Source: an uncultured Pontibacter sp. (GTDB lineage Bacteria; Bacteroidota; Bacteroidia; Cytophagales; Hymenobacteraceae). Taken from it: a stretch of 64,000 nucleotides of DNA. Both the position numbers and the translations under genes were made by a program. Shown piece after piece: positions 33,598 to 40,110 of this stretch. The stretch is taken from contig NZ_CANLMZ010000006.1 in assembly GCF_947492645.1 (NCBI RefSeq), forward strand, positions 186,001-250,000, in the 5' to 3' direction. Every line of letters begins with the position of its first letter. The first letter of the stretch is position 1. Below the pieces are notes generated by a model. That model was given only the letters and a program-made list of their open reading frames with translations. It had not been told where the DNA came from and did not search any database.

Positions 33598-34128
33598 CTA
33601 TTGTTCTACTTTTAAAGATTTCGCACTTGCTTCACCTATAGATTTAAACCTATCGAAATTTCTCTTCTCAATACTCAAACTAAGCAGGTAAATTTTATCA
33701 CCAATAGTATAGGTGTAGTTTATTAGCCTTAATTCATCTCCAGTTACTTGGTCCATGATTGTTTTAAGAGCTGTGTAGTTGCCAACTTTCACTTGCTCAG
33801 AAGAAACCAATTCCATATTTGGCTGTTGTTTTATATCTCTTTTAGCGGATTCTTCTAAATCCTGCAAGCTTTGATTCATATAATTGACAGATTCTCTAAG
33901 TACAAGCATGTCAGGAAACCGGTCATCTGGACCATCTTTAGGAGTTACGAAGGCTACAACTTCACCAGAATTTAACTCCCATTTTATCCAATCTTTAGGG
34001 TGACTGATAGATATTGAACCTGATGAGTTTTGCCAAACTTCTATGTTGTCTTTTTTCTGTGTTTGACATTTCACAAAAAGTGGTGTCGCAAGCAGAGCCA
34101 CAAGAAGTACTATCTTTTCAAATTTCAT
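33598..34128 (-). CDS. Cassette 3: exported protein of unknown function
   Basis: A 176-residue protein with signal peptide MKFEKIVLLVALLATPLFVKC. The mature domain (ISISHPKDWIKWELNSGEVVAFVTPKDGPDDRFPDMLVLRESVNYM, then LRLINYTYTIGDKIYLLSLSIEKRNFDRFKSIGEASAKSL) has the layout of PsbP/DUF1795-like alpha/beta sandwich proteins that often follow a signal peptide. A Cys near 21 might be lipidated. It stops 2 bp before attC3. Confidence 0.72.
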   Translation of the reverse strand: MKFEKIVLLVALLATPLFVKCQTQKKDNIEVWQNSSGSISISHPKDWIKWELNSGEVVAFVTPKDGPDDRFPDMLVLRESVNYMNQSLQDLEESAKRDIKQQPNMELVSSEQVKVGNYTALKTIMDQVTGDELRLINYTYTIGDKIYLLSLSIEKRNFDRFKSIGEASAKSLKVEQ

Positions 34129-34146
34129 TTATTAATTATCTATTGC

Positions 34147-34200
34147 TGCTAACGGGCTAGGCTTTACGGTGGCGCAGCTACCGTAAAGGCATTGTTAGCG
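34147..34200 (-). repeat. attC-like site of cassette 2 (short type)
   Basis: R'' CGCTAAC and R' GTTAGCA. Stem CTTTACGGT/ACCGTAAAG around GGCGCAGCT. The cassette's start and R'' match over 7 bases. Confidence 0.9.
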
Positions 34201-34211
34201 TTTAGGGCTTT

Positions 34212-35237
34212 TTAAAGTTCTATCTCAAACATATTGTTGATGATATTCTCGACAGCAGCTTTTGTCCTAGGCACTCTATCATTTTGCAGGTAATCTTGGA
34301 GCCTTTTAGCAACTGTCTCTGGTTTTGGGTTATCTACTAACTTCGGTTGAAGATTTCGCAACCATAACGACTGATTCAACCTCTCACCAGTTGTCGTACA
34401 AAATATTAAAGCGTCAAGCGCCACTAAACTTAAAGGTCGCCCTATTGCCAACCATTTGTTTGCTCTGTCCCAACTGAACTGTGAACTTGCTGCAAGTTGC
34501 CCCCAAGCAGAAGATACATTTTTGATTCGGCTGCTGACTCCCTCAATCCAGTCAAGGGTCTTGTCACTTTGAAAGTATAGAAGTGCGGAAACATTTTCAG
34601 AAAGAAATCTATCGTCTCCATTTTCTAACTCTCTCGATATTATTTCAAACGCTTTGTCGAACTCAATACACTTTGCGATAGGTTCAGCAAATAGATGGAG
34701 TTCATTTTCTTGTCGGTTTGCCCATTCTTCTTTTATCCATTCTTCTGCTGCACGACCAACTACTCTTCCTGCAACTATATAAGCCTTGTAATTAATCACT
34801 CGGTTGTATCTTACCCTTTCTTGTAAACTTGCCAGCACTTCATGCTTGTCAAACTGTTTAAGCTGACTTATCACATAGTCTTCAGTAAAATGCTGTACGA
34901 ATGAAAAATCAATTAATCTGTTTAAGTCATTCTTGATTCGTTCAAAGTCTGGAAATGTAAATTTGTCAGCGTCTATTACTTCAATGTGCGGTTGGGTCGC
35001 CTCTCCTGTTTGATAATCATAAAAGTCATCGTGCAAATAGTGGCTATGTCCATGAGTAGCAACTATATTAAACAATTCCAATGGTCGCAAGGCGAAATTT
35101 ATCAGACGATTATAACAATCAGCACATACTCGGTAAGGATTGTAAACAGGATAGGTGTCCCATATACTGCCTCCTAAATCTTCATTTGGAAACACTTCTA
35201 CTTCAACTTCTCTAAGTATACAAGCTTCACATTTCAT
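34212..35237 (-). CDS. Cassette 2: large orphan protein with N-terminal Cys motif
   Basis: A 341-residue soluble protein, the longest orphan in the array. Two Cys pairs at the N-terminus (MKCEACILRE at residues 3-6 and RVCADCYNR near residue 38) could bind zinc. The remainder is helical and rich in Trp/Phe (ENELHLFAEPIAKCIEFDKAF, SSAWGQLAASSQFSWDRANKWLAIGRPLSLVALDAL). No known family was recognised. A zinc finger followed by a helical repeat would fit a binding or effector protein; that is speculative. Confidence 0.66.
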   Translation of the reverse strand: MKCEACILREVEVEVFPNEDLGGSIWDTYPVYNPYRVCADCYNRLINFALRPLELFNIVATHGHSHYLHDDFYDYQTGEATQPHIEVIDADKFTFPDFERIKNDLNRLIDFSFVQHFTEDYVISQLKQFDKHEVLASLQERVRYNRVINYKAYIVAGRVVGRAAEEWIKEEWANRQENELHLFAEPIAKCIEFDKAFEIISRELENGDDRFLSENVSALLYFQSDKTLDWIEGVSSRIKNVSSAWGQLAASSQFSWDRANKWLAIGRPLSLVALDALIFCTTTGERLNQSLWLRNLQPKLVDNPKPETVAKRLQDYLQNDRVPRTKAAVENIINNMFEIEL

Positions 35238-35263
35238 TTTCCTATTTCTTATTGTAGCCTTAC

Positions 35264-35317
35264 CGCTAACGGACTTTGCTAAACGATGGCGCAGCTAACG
35301 TTTAGGTGTGGTTAGCA
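35264..35317 (-). repeat. attC-like site of cassette 1 (short type)
   Basis: R'' TGCTAAC and R' GTTAGCG. Stem CTAAACG/CGTTTAG around ATGGCGCAGCTAA; almost a copy of attC8 (30804). R'' complements the cassette start at 35764-35770 over 8 bases. Confidence 0.9.
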
Positions 35318-35336
35318 GCTGTTGTTCTTAATTTCT

Positions 35337-35750
35337 CTATTTGTTTTCTATTCCTAACTTATAGTCTCCTGTCTCAAGGTACTGCTTCCAAAACTTCATA
35401 TTAGAGAGCGTAAGAGGAAAGTTTATCTCTGGGCTGTCCCAATCATAGATTACGGTTTCTATCATTTGACCTTCTTCTGTGTTAGTATCCCAGACGAAGT
35501 ATTCAGAGAAGACCAATGCAAGGGCAATTGAATTGATGTCTTCAAGTGTTAAGTTTCCATTTAAAACTTCATTGCAAAGTCTTAGTAGATGCACCTTTCT
35601 CACCTGAAATGTTGAACCGTCCTTAATCTGTTCTACATGCACAGATGTGGTGTCGTAGGTAGCCTTTCTTTGAGTGTTTTTGACGTTCCCAGCTAACGAT
35701 TCAACTGAAATCCTGTTTTCGAAGTAGTCCCTTAATACTGATTCTTTCAT
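35337..35750 (-). CDS. Cassette 1: orphan protein, first cassette
   Basis: A 137-residue soluble protein beginning MKESVLRDYFENRISVESLAG. The middle (FQVRKVHLLRLCNEVLNGNLTLEDINSIALALVFSEYFVWD) suggests a helical bundle, and the end (INFPLTLSNMKFWKQYLETGDYKLG) recalls acidic immunity-type proteins, but no family was recognised. It lies nearest the integrase and should be the most recently gained and most strongly expressed cassette if this array works like a classical integron. Confidence 0.66.
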   Translation of the reverse strand: MKESVLRDYFENRISVESLAGNVKNTQRKATYDTTSVHVEQIKDGSTFQVRKVHLLRLCNEVLNGNLTLEDINSIALALVFSEYFVWDTNTEEGQMIETVIYDWDSPEINFPLTLSNMKFWKQYLETGDYKLGIENK

Positions 35751-35763
35751 ACTTTAAAACTCC

Positions 35764-35905
35764 TGCTAACTATAGTATATACGACAACATACGCTTATCT
35801 GCACTATGTGCGTAATAGCCACACATCGTTTCTGCTGCCTTTTGTTGGCTGAATCTGGTATAAGTGGATGATGTGTGCATTGGAGTATATGTTTTAGCTA
35901 ATGTA
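35764..35905 (-). repeat. Candidate attI (or attC of the integrase unit)
   Basis: The gap between the integrase and cassette 1 has a GTTAGCA core at the cassette boundary (35764-35770, coding strand) and a large imperfect palindrome: CTAA...ATATAC...CACACATC on one side and GATGTGTG...GTATAT...GTTAG on the other. It lacks the interior core of the cassette sites. It may be the primary insertion site, or a long attC that makes the integrase itself a cassette. Confidence 0.6.
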
Positions 35906-35913
35906 ACAGTTTG

Positions 35914-37368
35914 CTAGAGATTATCCAACGGACTGACAATTTTATCCAAGGCATGGGTCGTGATATGGGTATAGATCTCGGTGGTTTTGCTGCTTCTGTG
36001 GCCCAGCAGCACCTGAATATACCTTAGATCCGTTCCCTGCTCGAGCAGGTGCGTGGCAAAGGAATGCCTGAGCGTATGGGGCGTGGCAGGTGCTTTCACG
36101 CCCGCCTTCTCCTTGCTGGCACGGAACACGTTACGGATGCTCTCCACCGTGTACTGCCCGCCTGTCTGTCCCTCAAACAGCCAGACCCTGGGTTTATATT
36201 GCCTGTAGTAAGCCCTAAGGCTCTCGAGCAGCTTCTGGGAGAGCAGCGTGGTGCGGTCTTTCTTACCCTTGCCGCCCCGTACTAGCAACAAGTTCCGCTC
36301 CGACTGCACATCCGTGAGTTTCAAGTTGATCACCTCCCCAATTCTTAGCCCGCCCGCATACAAAAGCTGCAGCATGCAGCGGTGCTTCAAGTTTTCAGTC
36401 ACGGACAGTATCCTCAGCACATCCTGCTTGCTAAGCACTTGCGGCAGCCGCTCTGGCTTCTCAGGCCGCTCCACTTGGTTTAACTGCACCTCATGCCGCA
36501 GCAGCACCCGCTGGTAGTAGAACTTTACAGCATTGATGCTCTGGTTGACAAAAGACACCGAATAGGTGCCTGCCTGCACCATCTGGCGATGATAAGTATT
36601 GATTTCTTCTTCTGAGAAAGCATGAATGCTTTCCAGTCCCTTGTCCTTGTGTGCGTTCAGAAAACGAAGCAGCAAAGCATGGTACGAGCGGATGGTGCTC
36701 AGGCTATAGTTTAGCAGAAACAACTTTTCAGTATAAGTCAGCGGGCAGGCGATATAGCCATCACCTTTCAGGTAGCTTTGCTCCCAAAGCCTTGCCTGCA
36801 AAGCCATATCCTTTACCTGCATGGTTTGTGCCAGCCACAGCTGGGCTACAGCTTCTATGTCGGTTAAGAGTGTATGTAAACTACTGCTTTCGGTACTGAT
36901 CACAAAGCACTGCATTTCTGCAAGCCACAGAGCCACCTTGCTTTGCCTCAGGCAAGCATAGATATCTTTATTGTAGGGGTAACTGAGTTGTACATATTGC
37001 TTTCCCTGATGCTCCAATGGCTGCAAACGGATTACTGGCTTTACTGGCACTTTTTTTAGTGGTTCTGCCTGTTGCCTGTCCCCTTGCAAAATGATCGTGC
37101 CGTGGGAAGGCCGCAGGCGTTTGGGCTTATACAAATAACGGCTATCTACCTTGGCAAACCCCTGAAAATGCTGGTGCGTCATCTCTATAGCCTGATTTGT
37201 ATGATGCATCACAAAACACTTGTAGGTTTTGCTGAACTTAAGCCAGGAAGCTTCCTTTAAGCGCTTACTGATGAAAGGGTTGGTCTTAAACCACAAACGG
37301 ATAAAATTTTTGCCCGCATGCTCTAGCGGATTCAGGTAAATAACGGGTAAAACGGACAAATAAGACAT
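35914..37368 (-). CDS. Tyrosine recombinase heading the cassette array (XerC/IntI-like)
   Basis: A 484-residue site-specific recombinase. The C-terminal catalytic domain has all active residues: Arg in GGLRIGE, Lys in GGKGKKDR, His/Arg in ATPHTLRHSF, His in LLGHRSS and nucleophile Tyr in TEIYTH; it ends KIVSPLDNL, very like the C-terminus of IntI and XerC. The about 30-residue IntI-specific insertion between the second and third catalytic boxes is absent. Residues 1-165 hold two related modules (NPLEHAGKNFIRL and QPLEHQGKQYVQL) before a SAM-like core-binding domain. A GTG opens the frame two codons earlier; ATG at 37368 is chosen. It points the same way as the cassettes. Confidence 0.9.
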   Translation of the reverse strand: MSYLSVLPVIYLNPLEHAGKNFIRLWFKTNPFISKRLKEASWLKFSKTYKCFVMHHTNQAIEMTHQHFQGFAKVDSRYLYKPKRLRPSHGTIILQGDRQQAEPLKKVPVKPVIRLQPLEHQGKQYVQLSYPYNKDIYACLRQSKVALWLAEMQCFVISTESSSLHTLLTDIEAVAQLWLAQTMQVKDMALQARLWEQSYLKGDGYIACPLTYTEKLFLLNYSLSTIRSYHALLLRFLNAHKDKGLESIHAFSEEEINTYHRQMVQAGTYSVSFVNQSINAVKFYYQRVLLRHEVQLNQVERPEKPERLPQVLSKQDVLRILSVTENLKHRCMLQLLYAGGLRIGEVINLKLTDVQSERNLLLVRGGKGKKDRTTLLSQKLLESLRAYYRQYKPRVWLFEGQTGGQYTVESIRNVFRASKEKAGVKAPATPHTLRHSFATHLLEQGTDLRYIQVLLGHRSSKTTEIYTHITTHALDKIVSPLDNL

Positions 37369-37416
37369 AAACACAGCACATGTAAGAAGGCTTAAAGGTA
37401 AAACCTTCTCTTGCCC

Positions 37417-37470
37417 TAGCCGTGTTATTACTCGAGTATACTCGGATATACTCGAGTAATAACACGGCTA
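37417..37470. promoter_or_regulatory. 24-bp perfect inverted repeat between integrase and zinc-ribbon gene
   Basis: Arms 37417-37440 and 37447-37470 are perfectly complementary around CTCGGA. Each arm includes CTCGAG next to GTATA. It lies 48 bp upstream of the integrase ATG and abuts the ATG of the divergent gene. It could be an operator, a cruciform or a hairpin in the divergent transcript. Confidence 0.75.
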
Positions 37471-37851
37471 ATGAAAAGGACAACTAGACTTTGCCCCACT
37501 TGTGAAGGAGAGATTATCGGCAGAACAGATAAACGCTTCTGCTCTGACCAATGTCGGTTTCTTTTTAATAATGCAAGAAAGAAGGATGACAAAAGCGAAC
37601 AGCTTATTCAGAAAGTAAACGCCATACTCAGAAAAAACCGTACACTTCTCAGGCAGGCTAGCCCCGAGGGCAAGACAACGCTCCGGCGGGATGTGCTCCA
37701 ACTTGCCGGCTTCGACTTTCGCCACTTCACCCACCTCTACCGCACAGGCAAGGGCAACACCTATCACTTTTGCTATGACTACGGTTACCTGCTATTGCCT
37801 GAGGATAAGGTTTTGATCGTGAACTGGCAACCCTACATGAGCAACGCCTGA
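37471..37851 (+). CDS. Small zinc-ribbon protein, divergent from the integrase
   Basis: A 126-residue Bacteroidota-type Zn-ribbon protein starting MKRTTRLCPTCEGEIIGRTDKRFCSDQC, with four metal-ligand Cys (CPTC and CSDQC). A basic helical stretch (RKNRTLLRQASPEGKTTLRRD) and an aromatic C-terminus (YHFCYDYGYLLLPEDKVLIVNWQPY) follow. Homologs are common in Cytophagales genomes, often alone. It shares an inverted-repeat region with the integrase; a regulatory link is only inferred. Its end is 10 bp from the next convergent gene. Confidence 0.78.
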   Translation: MKRTTRLCPTCEGEIIGRTDKRFCSDQCRFLFNNARKKDDKSEQLIQKVNAILRKNRTLLRQASPEGKTTLRRDVLQLAGFDFRHFTHLYRTGKGNTYHFCYDYGYLLLPEDKVLIVNWQPYMSNA

Positions 37852-37860
37852 TGGTGTAAT

Positions 37861-39003
37861 TTACTTGTCACCCTCTTCGTCAATGGCTGCTTCCTTTTCT
37901 ACTTCCTCTACTTTTTCAGTAAATATGAAGCCACATTTTGCAGCATGTTCGGCGGCGGCGGCTGTATTTTTTACCAGCAGCATTTCTACTTCGCCTTCGG
38001 CCTTAAGCTCATCTGCAATCGTCTCTACTTTTTTGGTGTGTTTGGCAATGGCTACATCGCGTACGTAAACGGCCATAATGCGCCCCGGGTGTTTTTTTAC
38101 CACTTCTCTGTAAATGGCAGCGTCTTGTTGCCCGCTGTCGCCGATAAGTACAAAGTTGAGCTTAGGGTAGGTTATAAGTATGTTTTCGATCTCTTTATAC
38201 TTGTGGCTCATGTGGTCGGAGTGGCCCAGCTTGCTTTCGTCTATGCCAAAATCGCGGAGCAGGAGAGGGCCCTGCGGTATTTCGTTCAGCTCCAGAAAGT
38301 GATAAAGTAAGTCGTAGTTGTTCCAGGGGCTGCTGCTAACATAAAAAAACGGGTTGTTACGCTTACCATTGCGGCCCAGTTGCAACGATTTGTAAAACTG
38401 CGCCACCCCATGGAAAGGAATGCGGCTATGTGCATTGTTCAAAAGCACATTCCGGCCGGTTTCCAGCAGGCTGGTAGCGCCTGTCCGCACAATGGTATCA
38501 TCAATATCCGAAATGATGCCATACTCTGCATCAGGTGGCGGCACCAGCACAAAGGCTGTTTCTTTAATGCCTGGCTCAAAACTCTTTACAGGAGCCTCTA
38601 TCAGCTCAATTTCTATTTCGTGCCAGATATCGTCCAGTTGCAAAGGTGTTTCCGGTTGGATGTTCAGCACAAAGTAGCCTTCTACATCAGTTGTAATTTC
38701 GTGTTTTTGCCCCAGCAGCGTTAGTTGTACCCGCGCATTCGGAATCTCATCGCTCTCAAAGCGGCGGTACATGTTCAGCAGGTTTTCCCAGGTGGTATCG
38801 GTTTCTTCTGATTGCCTGATGCCTTTGTCAACAAGTACGCGGCCTTTTACATACAAGCGCTCCGGGGTGCCGTAGCTGCGGTACGTTACAATGTGCAGTT
38901 GCCTGTTCTGCCATAGTCTGTCTTTCAGCTTAAAAGTCAGGAAATCTATTTTCTCTTCTGCTTTAAGTATAGATCCGGTCAGTTTTTCTTTTATCCTTTT
39001 CAT
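37861..39003 (-). CDS. App1/DUF2183-family phosphatidate phosphatase-like protein
   Basis: A 380-residue protein with the DUF2183 catalytic domain of yeast App1 lipid phosphatase. The HAD-like motif DISDIDDTIVRTGATSL (DxDxT variant) lies near residue 165, with FYVSSSPWNNYDLLYHFL and FVLIGDSGQQDAAIY further on. The N-terminal part is a C2-like beta domain. It has no signal peptide. A lipid phosphatase role is inferred from family. It begins the ordinary genome to the right of the array. Confidence 0.85.
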   Translation of the reverse strand: MKRIKEKLTGSILKAEEKIDFLTFKLKDRLWQNRQLHIVTYRSYGTPERLYVKGRVLVDKGIRQSEETDTTWENLLNMYRRFESDEIPNARVQLTLLGQKHEITTDVEGYFVLNIQPETPLQLDDIWHEIEIELIEAPVKSFEPGIKETAFVLVPPPDAEYGIISDIDDTIVRTGATSLLETGRNVLLNNAHSRIPFHGVAQFYKSLQLGRNGKRNNPFFYVSSSPWNNYDLLYHFLELNEIPQGPLLLRDFGIDESKLGHSDHMSHKYKEIENILITYPKLNFVLIGDSGQQDAAIYREVVKKHPGRIMAVYVRDVAIAKHTKKVETIADELKAEGEVEMLLVKNTAAAAEHAAKCGFIFTEKVEEVEKEAAIDEEGDK

Positions 39004-39023
39004 AGTGTTGCCAGGTATAAATA

Positions 39024-39051
39024 AAAATGCCCGCTGGTAGGGCAGGCATTT
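39024..39051 (-). terminator. Terminator of the M48 gene
   Basis: On the minus strand AAATGCCTGC pairs with GCGGGCATTT (one mismatch), followed by TTATTTATA. Confidence 0.6.
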
Positions 39052-39060
39052 CCAGTTTTT

Positions 39061-39891
39061 CTATTGTAGTGCGCTTTTCAGCTGCTGAAAATCAGTATCT
39101 GCTGCTGAGCTTGTTTTACAGCCTTTTTGCTGTGCGAGTTGCTGAATGTTCTGTACTCTGTTGCCTGGGTCGGGGTGGGTGCTTAAAAACTCAGGCGGGT
39201 TTGCTTGCTGCGCATCCTGCTGCATCTTTATAAAAAAGCCAGCTGCGCCGTCGCAGGCATAATGGTTGGTGCCCGACAGGTAATCCACAGATGTATTGTC
39301 GGCCTCGGTTTCGGCGTCGCGGCTAAAGCGCAAGCCAGCCAGGGTGCCGCCCAACTGTGCGGCAATTGTTTTAAGGGTGCCCGGGTTGTTGCCTAACGCA
39401 ACCGATAAAAGCAATGCAATGCCATAGTCGCGCTGCAGTTGTTTTACGCTATGGCGCTTATCGGCGTGTGCAATTTCGTGGGCCAGCACACCTGCAAAAT
39501 GGTCTTCGTCGTCGAGGTACTTCACAATACCTGAGAATACATAAATATGCCCACCGGGTGTGGCAAAGGCATTCAGCATGGTATCGTCTTTAATTATCTT
39601 CACCGTCCAGGGGAATTCTGATTTATACTTTACCTGCCCCGAGTTAAGCACGCGGTTCACGATGCGGTCCAGGCTCTGGTAAGCTTTCTGGGTGTTGGCG
39701 TTGGAGCTGGTTCTTTCCAGCAGTTTTCCCTGTGCCCTGTAAGTAGAGTCTACCTCTTCAGATACCTGCTGCCCCAGCCTGATATCATCCTGGATTGAGA
39801 AAATAACGCCGTCGTTGTCTTCGCAGCTGCTGAACAGCAGCAGGCTGCATAAAGTAAATGCCCATAAGGGTAAGTAAGCTAATTTGTTCAT
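39061..39891 (-). CDS. M48 family metallopeptidase, lipoprotein
   Basis: A 276-residue zinc protease exported as a lipoprotein (signal LWAFTLCSLLLFSSC, Cys23). The active site is HEIAHADKRH near residue 148 with the acidic ligand in DAETEADNTSVDY. It ends with the FLSTHPDPGNRVQNIQQ pattern shared with the M48 at 14913, but it is longer before the zinc site and the two are not a recent duplication. A periplasmic quality-control role is the best inference. Confidence 0.9.
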   Translation of the reverse strand: MNKLAYLPLWAFTLCSLLLFSSCEDNDGVIFSIQDDIRLGQQVSEEVDSTYRAQGKLLERTSSNANTQKAYQSLDRIVNRVLNSGQVKYKSEFPWTVKIIKDDTMLNAFATPGGHIYVFSGIVKYLDDEDHFAGVLAHEIAHADKRHSVKQLQRDYGIALLLSVALGNNPGTLKTIAAQLGGTLAGLRFSRDAETEADNTSVDYLSGTNHYACDGAAGFFIKMQQDAQQANPPEFLSTHPDPGNRVQNIQQLAQQKGCKTSSAADTDFQQLKSALQ

Positions 39892-40057
39892 AAAGGAATA
39901 GTGTGATTTTTAATGCAACGCAGCAATAGCCAATAAAGTACGTTTGCCCGTGCGGCACCTCAAAATTAGGCCATATGCACCGTTGCAACCAGCTTTACGC
40001 AGAAAATCAGAAGGTGGGTTACAATTTCGGAAGTATGAGCAGGCTTGAAAGAGTACA

Positions 40058-40091
40058 AAAAAAGAGACCCCGCAAAAATGCAGGGTCTCTT
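40058..40091 (-). terminator. Terminator of the M16 peptidase gene
   Basis: On the minus strand AAGAGACCC/GGGTCTCTT with a short extra TGC/GCA pair, followed by seven T. Confidence 0.8.
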
Positions 40092-40110
40092 CTAAAGTGT
40101 AGTATGTACC

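Noticed and set aside
20028..35905. A CRISPR array, because of many regularly occurring repeats
   Set aside because: The repeats vary in sequence and length, are palindromic, and are 0.4-1.9 kb apart with a gene in each interval; no cas genes are present.
20028..35905. Repeats as REP/BIME-type elements or terminators only
   Set aside because: REP elements would not give a cassette-by-cassette complementarity between a gene's upstream box and its own downstream box. The sites also lack a T tract. This remains the main alternative to test.
14913..39891. The two M48 proteases as a duplication bracketing the array
   Set aside because: They differ in length and sequence beyond the zinc motif and are far apart; they are separate family members.
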